Of a stretch of 64,000 nucleotides of DNA, positions 35,814 through 43,955 are shown piece by piece; the first letter of the stretch is position 1, and the number at the start of each line of letters is the position of its first letter. Below the pieces are notes generated by a model. It saw nothing but the letters and a program-made list of their open reading frames with translations, searched no databases and had not been told where the DNA came from. Both the position numbers and the translations under genes were made by a program. Source of the stretch: JACMRI01 sp043778625 (GTDB taxonomy: Bacteria; Bacteroidota; Bacteroidia; UBA4408); contig JAYWFU010000044.1 in the NCBI GenBank assembly GCA_043778625.1, positions 23,281 to 87,280 on the forward strand, written 5' to 3'.

Positions 35814-37610
35814 TTAACTAACTCTTCTCCAATATTTTACGGCAACGTTTACAGGGCGAGTTTCTGTACTAACATTACCAGTATTCATTGTGCCTACATT
35901 TATATTTAGGGTATGTGCGTGGTCGGGCACTGTGTGCGAATGGTCGGGGGCAGTAGTAGTGGGACGTGTTTTTATCCAATGACGGTGAGCAAAATGTTCT
36001 ACATTGTGAGAGTGTCCGCCATCTGTAGAGGTTGTTCCTGTGTAATATTCTCTATGAGTTCCAAAACCACCAACTCCGTAACTACCATCTGAAGGAGTTT
36101 CTGGAAAGCCATAAGTATAACTATGGTTATGTGCTCCATTAACTGTTGTTCCGCCAACGATATTATAATCAGTACCTGTGCTACCCGTAGCGCCGCTACC
36201 TCCCCACCAAAATCTACCATCACTTAGCGTGTTACCATTGCCATCGCCGTTATCGGCAGTAAATAATCGGCTATCATCAATGCTCCAGTTACCGCCCCAG
36301 TTGTGGCTGTGTGTGCCTGCATTAGTAGTAGTTAATGCTCCGCTTCCGTTGGCCGTGCCACTGCCGTTATGGGTGTGGTCTTGCACGGCATCAGTTTGCA
36401 CAGTAGCCGTTAGCACTCCGCCTGCGGCTACATTAGCATTGCCACCTGTGGCACGCAAAAACTCACCGTTTTGCACATCGGTACTTATCCAAACAGTGCA
36501 AGCGTATAATGTATTAGGGTCAGCTACTTGCGCCCATTGCACGTACGACGCACCAATAGGAGGAGTGTTAATATTTTGCCAGCACGTACCGTTATATACT
36601 TCCATGGTGCTTAGTGTAGTGTTGTAACGTGTAGTGCCAATAGGTGCGCCTATGGGTTGTTGGCCAGTTGTACCAGTGGGTACAGCTATGCCGTCGGTAG
36701 TGGCTATGTGTAATGCTACTGCAGGCGTTGTGGTGTTAATACCCACATTACCTGTGGTGTTGGCTATGGTTATGCGCTCAATACCACCTGCGTACATGTG
36801 TAAATCTTGCGCATTAGTTGTACCTAATTTATTAGTTGCAGTTGCGTTGTTGCCCTTAATTAGCCAAGCTTGTGCGGTTATGCTATCTGTCATGGTTTGC
36901 ATAATGTTTTGCCCGCCTACATTTAGCGTGTTAAAATTACCAGTAGTTGCATTAATATAATTTGCCTGCAAGCTATCAATTACCGCATTGTTAATGTTAG
37001 CGTAGTTTATAGTACTACTATCAATTACAGCGTTATTAATGCTAGCAAAGTTGGTTTTGCTACTGTCTATTACCGCATTGTTAATGTTGGCGTAGTTTAT
37101 AGTACTGCTATCTACACTAAGTGTGTTAATGGTAGCATTATTTATTATTGCTACATTAGTTATGCTGGTGTCTACAGTAAGTAGGTTAATTGTGGCAACG
37201 TTTAAGGTACTAGTATCAGCTTTTAGTATATTAATTATAGTGGTAGCGTGGCTGTTCAAATAATTTTTAATGGCTGCGTTAAGTATAGCGGTATCAAGTG
37301 CGGTTGTAGCAGTGGTTTTTGCGCATAAGTTTTTCCAAGCCACGCCGTTATAAAAATGGTAGCAAGCACTATCAATGTTGTATATTAGCAAAGCACTTTC
37401 GGTAGCAGTGGGGGCTATGGCAAGCATTTGAGTAGTGGTAAGGCGTGGTGCCATAAAACCTTTGTCAGTTGCTTTAAGTTCCAGTATCGACTTGCTATTA
37501 GGTGTTATAGTACCTATTCCCACATTGTTTTGCGCACTTACTAACTGTGTGCTTAATATAGTTAAGGATAAAATAATTGTAATTTTAATAGCGTGTTTAA
37601 ATTGTTTCAT
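35814..37610 (-). CDS. Phage tail-fibre-like secreted protein: five-residue-period stalk and HxH tip
   Basis: A 598-residue exported protein. A signal peptide (about 1-26, ending VSAQN) precedes the shared module VGIGTITPNSKSILEL...APRLTTTQM (about 28-63) and LLIYN. Residues about 125-245 form a stalk with an Ile/Leu about every five residues (INYAN, INNAV, IDSST), including three 15-residue repeats. A second GNVGINTTTPA module lies near 290-300. From about 410 to 566 there are seven HxH pairs (HTH, HSH, HNH, HSH, HRH, HSH, HAH), and the protein closes with ETRPVNVAVKYW. This tip resembles the needle of T4-type long tail fibres, where HxH pairs in a trimer hold iron ions. No other phage gene is present and there is no T9SS domain. 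Trimerisation, metal binding and adhesion are inferences. Confidence 0.78.
   Translation of the reverse strand: MKQFKHAIKITIILSLTILSTQLVSAQNNVGIGTITPNSKSILELKATDKGFMAPRLTTTQMLAIAPTATESALLIYNIDSACYHFYNGVAWKNLCAKTTATTALDTAILNAAIKNYLNSHATTIINILKADTSTLNVATINLLTVDTSITNVAIINNATINTLSVDSSTINYANINNAVIDSSKTNFASINNAVIDSSTINYANINNAVIDSLQANYINATTGNFNTLNVGGQNIMQTMTDSITAQAWLIKGNNATATNKLGTTNAQDLHMYAGGIERITIANTTGNVGINTTTPAVALHIATTDGIAVPTGTTGQQPIGAPIGTTRYNTTLSTMEVYNGTCWQNINTPPIGASYVQWAQVADPNTLYACTVWISTDVQNGEFLRATGGNANVAAGGVLTATVQTDAVQDHTHNGSGTANGSGALTTTNAGTHSHNWGGNWSIDDSRLFTADNGDGNGNTLSDGRFWWGGSGATGSTGTDYNIVGGTTVNGAHNHSYTYGFPETPSDGSYGVGGFGTHREYYTGTTSTDGGHSHNVEHFAHRHWIKTRPTTTAPDHSHTVPDHAHTLNINVGTMNTGNVSTETRPVNVAVKYWRRVS
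36973..37107 (-). repeat. Three tandem 45-bp repeats encoding the fibre stalk
   Basis: Units 36973-37017, 37018-37062 and 37063-37107 each encode the 15-residue pattern NNAVIDSSxxNxAxI. Units 1 and 3 are nearly identical and unit 2 is diverged. A fourth degenerate copy follows at 37108-37152. Confidence 0.85.
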
Positions 37611-37635
37611 ATTGTTTTTAATTTTGATTATAAAA

Positions 37636-37643
37636 CAAATATA
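37636..37643 (-). promoter_or_regulatory. Promoter -7 element of the HxH fibre gene
   Basis: Minus-strand TATATTTG is an exact TAnnTTTG match, 25 bases before the start codon at 37610. Confidence 0.5.
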
Positions 37644-37812
37644 ATTATTTAATTAAAAGGCGTAAACAGTAACAAATTTAAAATTAACTTAATAAATTTA
37701 GGTGTAAAAAGCAATTATATAACCTAAATTCTAAAATATAATAATTACTATTAGAAGAGAGTTAATGCAACTAAACCAATTGGTTAAATTAATAGAAATA
37801 TTTTATTTCAGA

Positions 37813-37842
37813 TATTATTCTAGATAAATATATAGAATAATA
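37813..37842. promoter_or_regulatory. 10-bp inverted repeat, possible operator
   Basis: TATTATTCTA and TAGAATAATA form a perfect dyad with a 10-base spacer (centre to centre about two helical turns), a geometry suited to a dimeric regulator. It lies 137 bases before the isomerase start. Confidence 0.35.
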
Positions 37843-37860
37843 AACTTAATATACAAATGC

Positions 37861-37881
37861 TTTCAAATTTATGATTTGAAA
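37861..37881. promoter_or_regulatory. 8-bp inverted repeat, possible operator
   Basis: TTTCAAAT and ATTTGAAA form a perfect dyad with a 5-base spacer, 98 bases before the isomerase start. Confidence 0.35.
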
Positions 37882-37978
37882 ACTACTTTACACAAATAAT
37901 GTTACGAATAGAAACAATTTACTATTTTAGCAGTAAATTCAAATTAGTCAACTTTAAAAGTTTAAAATATATTACCAT

Positions 37979-38962
37979 ATGATGAAAGCCCTAATAGATA
38001 ATTTCCCTACTCAATTACAAGAAGCATTAACAATAGCTAATGCAGCTGCTTTAACACCTGCCAATACTACTATAACCAATGTTGTAATTGCAGGGCTTGG
38101 CGGTTCAGGCATTGGCGCTACAATTTTACAAGAGTATTTATTAGATAAATCTGCACTACCCATTACTGTAATTAAGGGCTATACATGCCCAGCAAGTGTT
38201 AGTAACACTACACTATTTATAGGCTGTTCCTACAGTGGTAATACTGAGGAAACTGTATTTACTACTAAAGCAGCTTTGGCCAAAGGCGCTAAAGTAGTGG
38301 TGATAAGTAGCGGCGGTAGTTTAATTGACTTTGCCCAACAACATGCATTAAATTACATACAACTGCCTAGTGGTATGCCTCCACGTGCATGCTTAGGTTA
38401 TTCGCTTACACAACTACTTAAAGTAGGTAGTTTTTTTAATGTTGCTTCAATCAACGTTAATGACGAAATTACTAACACCATACAATTACTTACTACTGAG
38501 CATCAAAATATTATAACTATTGCCAAAGCCGCTGCTAGCGTATTACACAAGCGCTTGCCAATAATATATACGATGAGCAACGAGGGGGTTGTTATACGTT
38601 TTAGACAACAACTAAACGAAAACTCAAAAATGTTGTGCTGGCACCACGTAATACCCGAAATGAACCACAACGAATTAGTGGGATGGGCTGATAGCCACGA
38701 CGATGCCGTGGTGGTGGTGGTTAGAAACGACAACGATTACGCTCGTAATAACATGCGCTACGATATTTGCAAACCCGTGTTTGAAAAATATGCACATAGT
38801 ATTTTAGAATTACATAGTAAAGGTACCAGCGACTTACAACGTATATTTTACCACATTCATTTGGGCGATTGGATAAGTATTATTTTATCGGAATTAAACG
38901 AAGTTGATGCCATGAATATTGATATCATTAATCATTTGAAAGGGCATTTAGCCAATAATTAA
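37979..38962 (+). CDS. Bifunctional phosphoglucose/phosphomannose isomerase-type SIS protein
   Basis: A 327-residue SIS-domain isomerase of the bifunctional Pgi/Pmi family, which interconverts fructose-6-phosphate with glucose-6-phosphate and mannose-6-phosphate. The first SIS domain shows VIAGLGGSGIGA near 31-42, FIGCSYSGNTEET near 80-92 and the PSGMPPRACLGYS segment near 128-140 that marks this family. The C-terminal PGI-Pmi domain ends with HLGDWISIILSELN near 299-312. ATG codons at 37979 and 37982 are both usable starts. Cytoplasmic. It precedes lipB by 14 bases and may be cotranscribed with it. Confidence 0.9.
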   Translation: MMKALIDNFPTQLQEALTIANAAALTPANTTITNVVIAGLGGSGIGATILQEYLLDKSALPITVIKGYTCPASVSNTTLFIGCSYSGNTEETVFTTKAALAKGAKVVVISSGGSLIDFAQQHALNYIQLPSGMPPRACLGYSLTQLLKVGSFFNVASINVNDEITNTIQLLTTEHQNIITIAKAAASVLHKRLPIIYTMSNEGVVIRFRQQLNENSKMLCWHHVIPEMNHNELVGWADSHDDAVVVVVRNDNDYARNNMRYDICKPVFEKYAHSILELHSKGTSDLQRIFYHIHLGDWISIILSELNEVDAMNIDIINHLKGHLANN

Positions 38963-38976
38963 TTTTAATAGCGGTA

Positions 38977-39702
38977 GTGAATAAAAACGTATTAGTAAAA
39001 CAACTCGGCTTGATGGACTACCAACAAGCTTGGAGCTATCAAGAGGAATTATTGCAACAAACCGTAGCTATAAAAACAAACAATCGCAACAACGAAAACA
39101 CACCTACTTATACCCCTCAACTTACCCCTAATCATTTATTATTTGTAGAGCATCCGCATGTGTACACACTAGGTAAATCGGGGCATTTGGAATATTTACT
39201 AGCGAGCGATGATTTTTTAAAATCGATAAATGCTACCTTTTACAAAATAAATAGAGGTGGGGATATTACCTATCATGGCCCTGAACAAATGGTAGTATAC
39301 CCTATTTTAGATTTAGACAATTTTTTTACCGACATACACAAATACCTTCGTTTTTTGGAGGATGTTGTAATTAACGTACTTAACGATTATAACATAGTAG
39401 CAGGGCGTTACGCAGGTTACACAGGCGTGTGGATAGACGCTGACAATGCTACAAAAGCGCGTAAAATATGCGCAATGGGAGTACGTTGTAGCCGTTGGGT
39501 AACTATGCACGGAATAGCTTTAAATGTAAATACCGACCTCAATTATTTTGATTATATAGTGCCGTGTGGTATTAAAGATAAACAAGTAACCTCATTACAA
39601 AAAGAACTTGGACGCACAGTATCAATGACTGAAGTACAACAAAAATTTGAATATTATTTTGCACAACAATTTGAGTGTGACTTAATGGTTAAGAACAAGT
39701 AA
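38977..39702 (+). CDS. lipB: Lipoyl(octanoyl) transferase LipB, GTG start
   Basis: Transfers octanoyl from acyl-carrier protein to lipoyl domains of dehydrogenase complexes, the first step of lipoate synthesis. GTG at 38977 is preferred over the ATG at 39013 because the family's N-terminal LGLMDYQQAW...QEELL segment would otherwise be lost. RGGDITYHGPEQMVVYPI lies at 93-110. The catalytic dyad is Lys163 (ARKICAMGVR) and Cys197 (IVPCGI). The 241-residue length is slightly long because of an insertion around 30-50. LipA is not in the window. Confidence 0.95.
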   Translation: MNKNVLVKQLGLMDYQQAWSYQEELLQQTVAIKTNNRNNENTPTYTPQLTPNHLLFVEHPHVYTLGKSGHLEYLLASDDFLKSINATFYKINRGGDITYHGPEQMVVYPILDLDNFFTDIHKYLRFLEDVVINVLNDYNIVAGRYAGYTGVWIDADNATKARKICAMGVRCSRWVTMHGIALNVNTDLNYFDYIVPCGIKDKQVTSLQKELGRTVSMTEVQQKFEYYFAQQFECDLMVKNK

Positions 39703-39784
39703 ATACTCTAACAACACAACTAATAAATTAGGAAAAAAACATAATTTTTTAGGTATATTTAACCCCAGATTCATAGTGTAGTAT

Positions 39785-41011
39785 ATGCAAATTAACAAAA
39801 ACCAATCATTTGCGGCCATAACATGGCATAGGTTCAAAAGCAATAAATTAGCATTAGCTGGTTTGTTTGTAATAGTATTAGCTACTTTAGTGGCAATACT
39901 TGGAGCTTATATTAGGCCCGATGGTACACCGCATGCTAATACTATGAACCTATCACTTACAACACAAAAACCTAGTTTTAGTGTTAAAATGTTGTGCGTT
40001 CGCAAAAATAACGATCAAGAATCGAGTGGATTTTTTGGTGGCTTATTTTTTGGTGGTACCGAAAACAAATTTCAATACTTACCTATAACCGCCTATACAT
40101 TTGAGGGTGATACTATTGCCGTAACCGAATTTCAGGGAGGTAACCCATTGCCCATGCCTACTAAAAAATTTAATTTAGCTAATGTAGTTTATTCGCTTTC
40201 GCTTACTAATAGTGTAAATACTAGTAAAGCGGGCGTCATTACTTTTTGCACACAAGACGGTGTTGTCCACCACGAAAGCATTACTACCTTACAAGCACAA
40301 ATAGAACAACATAATATCATTACAAAAAAATACTTATTAGGCACTGATCGTTTTGGCCGCGATATGTTAAGCAGAATAATGTCAGGTACATTAATATCAT
40401 TGGCAGTTGGATTTATATCAGTATTCATATCCATATTTATTGGTACTGCATTGGGTGCTATGGCAGGATTTTATAAAGGTAGAGTAGACGATGCAATTAT
40501 GTGGTTAATTAACGTAGTGTGGAGCATACCTACCCTACTATTAGTTATAGCCATAACATTAGCGTTGGGCAAAGGTTTTTGGCAAATATTTATTGCCGTT
40601 GGGTTAACTACTTGGGTAGAGGTAGCGCGTGTAGTGCGTGGGCAGGTGCTTAGCCTTAGTGAAAAAGAATTTGTAGAGGCTGGGCGTGCCTTAGGTTATA
40701 GCAATGCTCGCATAATTATTAAACACATACTACCCAACATTGCTGGGCCAGTTATTGTAATAAGTGCCGCCAATTTTGCCACCGCTATACTTACCGAGGC
40801 AGGCTTGAGTTTTTTGGGTATTGGGGCTCAACCTCCCATGAGTAGCTGGGGCAGCATGATTAAAGACCATTATGGCTACATAATTGTAGATGCCGCTTAC
40901 CTAGCCATATTGCCAGGCTTGGCTATTATGATTATGGTACTCGCATTTATATTAGTGGGTAATGGTTTGCGAGATGCCTTTGACACCCGCTATGTAAACG
41001 ACAAAGTATAG
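39785..41011 (+). CDS. ABC transporter permease, OppC/DppC type, with enlarged extracytoplasmic loop
   Basis: A 408-residue inner-membrane permease of the peptide/nickel ABC class. TM1 is about residues 24-44. A loop of about 160 residues follows before TM2 (about 205-230), far longer than in typical OppC. The family motif GTDRFGRDMLSRIMSG stands at about 184-199. The ATPase-contact EAA motif (EAGRALGYSNARIIIKHILPN) is near 298-318, and AGLSFLGIGAQPPMSSWG near 338-355. No ATPase, second permease or binding-protein gene adjoins it, so its partners are elsewhere. The substrate is not deducible. The enlarged loop also occurs in Bacteroidota homologues as far as I recall. Confidence 0.9.
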   Translation: MQINKNQSFAAITWHRFKSNKLALAGLFVIVLATLVAILGAYIRPDGTPHANTMNLSLTTQKPSFSVKMLCVRKNNDQESSGFFGGLFFGGTENKFQYLPITAYTFEGDTIAVTEFQGGNPLPMPTKKFNLANVVYSLSLTNSVNTSKAGVITFCTQDGVVHHESITTLQAQIEQHNIITKKYLLGTDRFGRDMLSRIMSGTLISLAVGFISVFISIFIGTALGAMAGFYKGRVDDAIMWLINVVWSIPTLLLVIAITLALGKGFWQIFIAVGLTTWVEVARVVRGQVLSLSEKEFVEAGRALGYSNARIIIKHILPNIAGPVIVISAANFATAILTEAGLSFLGIGAQPPMSSWGSMIKDHYGYIIVDAAYLAILPGLAIMIMVLAFILVGNGLRDAFDTRYVNDKV

Positions 41012-41052
41012 TTCATTTTTTGTAGTAGTGTAAATAGAAATTTTAAAGCAAA

Positions 41053-42261
41053 ATGTTAAGCAACAAAAAAATACTTATTGGAGTTACGGGCAGTATAGCT
41101 GCTTACAAAATAGCGCCATTGGTGCGTTTGTTAGTTAAAGCTAATGCACAAGTACGTGTACTAATGACTCCTAGTGCTACACAGTTTGTAACGCCGCTAA
41201 CACTTGCAACACTTAGCAAAAACGAAGTGTTACTTGAATATACCAACCCTGCTAAAACCAACTGGACTAACCACGTGGAACTTGGAGCTTGGGCTAATGT
41301 AATGCTTATAGCGCCATGTAGCGCTAACACACTTAGCAAAATGGCTACTGGTGGCTGCGATAATTTATTGCTTGCTACTTACTTATCAGCCAAATGCCCA
41401 GTGTTATTTGCACCCGCCATGGATTTGGATATGTACACACACCCTAGCACCATTAACAACATTGCTATGCTTCAAAAATATGGCAACATACTAATACCAG
41501 CCACTAGTGGCGAGTTAGCAAGTGGTTTGGTAGGGCAAGGTCGCATGGCCGAACCTGAAGCTATTGTACAATTTATCACTCAATTTTTTAGTAGTGCGCC
41601 AACTTCTGTTTTGAATAATAAAAATATAATTGTCACTGCTGGCCCCACCTACGAGGCAATTGACCCTGTGCGTTTTATCGGCAATCATTCGAGCGGAAAA
41701 ATGGGTTTTGCTTTAGCTGAAACCCTTGCTAATACTGGCGCTAAAGTGCAGTTAATTGCTGGGCCAACTAGTTTACACATCTCACATCCTAACATTACTA
41801 TAACTAATGTAGTTAGTAGCGATGATATGTTTGCTGCCGCAACAAAACTATACCCTACGTGCGATGTAGCGATATGCGCCGCTGCTGTGGCCGATTACAA
41901 GCCATCGACAGTGGCTGCCGAAAAAATTAAAAAAGAAACGAGCGATATTTCAAGTATTAATCTTACCCAAACCCACGATATACTTAAATGGATGGGCGAA
42001 CACAAAAATGCACAACAATTGTTAGTAGGGTTTGCCTTAGAAACTAATAATGAAGAGGCAAACGCAATAAAAAAAATTGAGCGTAAAAATTTAGATTTTA
42101 TAGTATTAAATTCATTGCAAAATGCTGGTGCTGGATTTAAACACGACACTAATCAAATTACAATAATTAACAAACACAATAAAGTGTTTAATTTTGAGTT
42201 AAAAACTAAACAACAAGTAGCCAATGACATTGTACACCATATTGAAACCTATTTTAGTTAA
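41053..42261 (+). CDS. coaBC: Bifunctional phosphopantothenoylcysteine decarboxylase / phosphopantothenate-cysteine ligase
   Basis: Carries out two successive steps of coenzyme A synthesis: joining phosphopantothenate and cysteine, then decarboxylating the product with FMN. The 402-residue length is normal. The CoaC half (about 1-185) has GVTGSIAAYK near 10-19, the His of NHVELGAWA near 77-85, and APAMDLDMY near 120-128. The CoaB half has GPTYEAIDPVRFIGNHSSGKMG near 197-218 and AAVADYKP near 279-286. Its end overlaps the porD start by 38 bases, the gene order commonly seen in Bacteroidota. Confidence 0.96.
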   Translation: MLSNKKILIGVTGSIAAYKIAPLVRLLVKANAQVRVLMTPSATQFVTPLTLATLSKNEVLLEYTNPAKTNWTNHVELGAWANVMLIAPCSANTLSKMATGGCDNLLLATYLSAKCPVLFAPAMDLDMYTHPSTINNIAMLQKYGNILIPATSGELASGLVGQGRMAEPEAIVQFITQFFSSAPTSVLNNKNIIVTAGPTYEAIDPVRFIGNHSSGKMGFALAETLANTGAKVQLIAGPTSLHISHPNITITNVVSSDDMFAAATKLYPTCDVAICAAAVADYKPSTVAAEKIKKETSDISSINLTQTHDILKWMGEHKNAQQLLVGFALETNNEEANAIKKIERKNLDFIVLNSLQNAGAGFKHDTNQITIINKHNKVFNFELKTKQQVANDIVHHIETYFS

Positions 42262-43156
42262 AACAATTTGCTTAATTGCAATTGTTACACTATTTATTAG
42301 CCCTGCAAGTGCACAGGAATTAAATGCTAACGTGCAGGTGCAAGCGCCACAGGTAGCCAATATTGATAAGCGTGTGTTTGAAACCATGACTACCTCAATA
42401 CGTGAGTTTTTGAATAATACTAAATGGACCAGCGACCAATACAAAACACAAGAAAAAATTGAGTGCACTATTTTAATCACTATTAATAAAGCAACATCAC
42501 TTACCGAATTTGAAGGTACAATACAAATTGAAGTTAGTCGCCCTGTGTATAAATCAACCTACAACACTACCGTTTTTAATACCAATGATAAAGATTTTGC
42601 CTTTAAATACACTGAAAATCAACCCTTTGAATTTAACGACAATACGTACTCTAACAACCTTACTTCCATTATTTCGTTTTATGCCTATATGATACTAGGC
42701 TACGACTACGATTCATTTTCGCTTAGCGGAGGTTTACCCTATTTTCAAAAAGCACAAAACGTTGTAAATGTTGCTGCTACTGGTGGTGCTAAAGGATGGG
42801 GTGCTAATGAAGACAATAAAAACAATCGCTATTGGTTAGTGGAAAACATGCTTAACACTGCCTACAAACCAATGCACGATGCCACGTATCAATATCATAT
42901 TAAAGGATTAGATATCCTGCAAAACAATCCTGAAGCCGCACGTAAGGCTATGACAGGAGCTATAGAACTACAACGTTCGGTGGCCAAAAATTTTCCCACA
43001 TTATTTGGCTTACGTCAATTTTTTAACGCCAAACGTCCCGAAATTATTAATATATATAGCCAAGCCACTGAAGACGAAAAAACTAAAATAATTGAGTTGT
43101 TAGGAGGTTGCGACCCAGCCAATGGCAACAAGTACCAAGCTATTATTACTAAGTAA
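42224..43156 (+). CDS. porD: T9SS protein PorD (DUF4835 family)
   Basis: A 310-residue exported protein of the DUF4835 family, named PorD and linked to type IX secretion. Signal peptide about 1-31 (ending SPASAQEL). Characteristic segments are VFETMTTSIREFLNNTKWT near 51-69, FNDNTYSNNLTSIISFYAYMILGYDYDSF near 135-165, and a late SQATEDEKTKIIELL helix near 284-298. Its start lies inside the coaBC 3' end, implying translational coupling. recN, which often follows this gene in the phylum, is replaced here by ubiE. Its molecular role in the T9SS is not well defined. Confidence 0.9.
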   Translation: MTLYTILKPILVKTICLIAIVTLFISPASAQELNANVQVQAPQVANIDKRVFETMTTSIREFLNNTKWTSDQYKTQEKIECTILITINKATSLTEFEGTIQIEVSRPVYKSTYNTTVFNTNDKDFAFKYTENQPFEFNDNTYSNNLTSIISFYAYMILGYDYDSFSLSGGLPYFQKAQNVVNVAATGGAKGWGANEDNKNNRYWLVENMLNTAYKPMHDATYQYHIKGLDILQNNPEAARKAMTGAIELQRSVAKNFPTLFGLRQFFNAKRPEIINIYSQATEDEKTKIIELLGGCDPANGNKYQAIITK

Positions 43157-43174
43157 ATTACGGTGGTATTTTAG

Positions 43175-43182
43175 TACATTTG
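43175..43182 (+). promoter_or_regulatory. Promoter -7 element of ubiE-porT
   Basis: TACATTTG is an exact TAnnTTTG match, 36 bases before the ubiE ATG at 43219 and just after the porD stop. Confidence 0.5.
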
Positions 43183-43218
43183 TAAACGTATTAATATTAA
43201 AATTATACTGCTAAACCA

Positions 43219-43941
43219 ATGACTGTAGTACCTTACCAAAACAATACAGATAGTAAACGTGTGCAAGTAGAAGCCATGTTTGATAACATTGCTCCTAAAT
43301 ACGATTTGCTAAACCACACGCTATCAGCTGGTATTGACGTGCTTTGGCGACGTAAAGCCATAAAAATTCTACAACAAAAACAACCTAAAACAATATTAGA
43401 CATAGCCACTGGTACGGCCGATTTTGCTATTGAAGCTAAAGCCTTAAATCCTGAAAAAATAGTAGGAGTGGATATTTCGGAAGGAATGTTAGCGGTGGGG
43501 CGTACTAAAATTAATGCTAAAAATTTACAACACATTATAACATTAGAAACAGGCGATAGCGAAAAATTAATTTTTGCCAATGATAGTTTTGATGCTATTA
43601 CATGCTCGTTTGGCGTGCGTAATTTTGAACATTTACAACTAGGTTTAGCTGAAATGTTAAGAGTACTAAAACCTAACGGAACACTTGTTATTATTGAGTT
43701 TTCGCAGCCCGAAAATTTTCCAATAAAACAATTATACAATTTTTATTTTAAAAATATACTACCGCTTATTGGGCGCATGGTTTCTAAGGATACTGCTGCC
43801 TATACCTATTTACCTAATAGTGTAAAAGTGTTTCCTTACGGCAAAGCGTTTGTTAATATTCTTACCACAGTAGGCTTTACAGAAGCTAGGGCAGTATCGC
43901 TTACCTTTGGTGTTGCCAATATTTACGTAGCTAGTAAATAA
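43219..43941 (+). CDS. ubiE: Demethylmenaquinone/ubiquinone methyltransferase UbiE (MenG)
   Basis: SAM-dependent C-methyltransferase for the last step of menaquinone synthesis; Bacteroidota use menaquinone, so the MenG role is the likely one. The 240-residue length is normal. The family signature MFDNIAPKYDLLNHTLSAGID lies at 14-34, SAM motif I is DIATGTADFA near 60-69, GVDISEGML near 81-89, and CSFGVRNF near 130-137. It precedes porT by 14 bases; the ubiE-porT pairing is widespread in the phylum. Confidence 0.95.
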   Translation: MTVVPYQNNTDSKRVQVEAMFDNIAPKYDLLNHTLSAGIDVLWRRKAIKILQQKQPKTILDIATGTADFAIEAKALNPEKIVGVDISEGMLAVGRTKINAKNLQHIITLETGDSEKLIFANDSFDAITCSFGVRNFEHLQLGLAEMLRVLKPNGTLVIIEFSQPENFPIKQLYNFYFKNILPLIGRMVSKDTAAYTYLPNSVKVFPYGKAFVNILTTVGFTEARAVSLTFGVANIYVASK

Positions 43942-43955
43942 TATTTTAGCCACTT

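Larger units (their letters stand above)
37611..37978. other. 368-bp AT-rich divergent intergenic region
   Basis: The region lies between the divergent fibre-like gene and the sugar-phosphate isomerase gene. It holds a minus-strand -7 element (37636-37643), a 10-bp inverted repeat (37813-37822 with 37833-37842, spacer 10) and an 8-bp inverted repeat (37861-37868 with 37874-37881, spacer 5). No ORF, tRNA or recognised RNA motif was found. Confidence 0.6.

Noticed and set aside
36973..37152. CRISPR-like regular repeats
   Set aside because: The 45-bp units are directly adjacent, without spacers, and encode in-frame protein repeats.
35814..37610. Remnant prophage
   Set aside because: The fibre-like gene has a signal peptide, is flanked by housekeeping genes, and no other phage gene is present.
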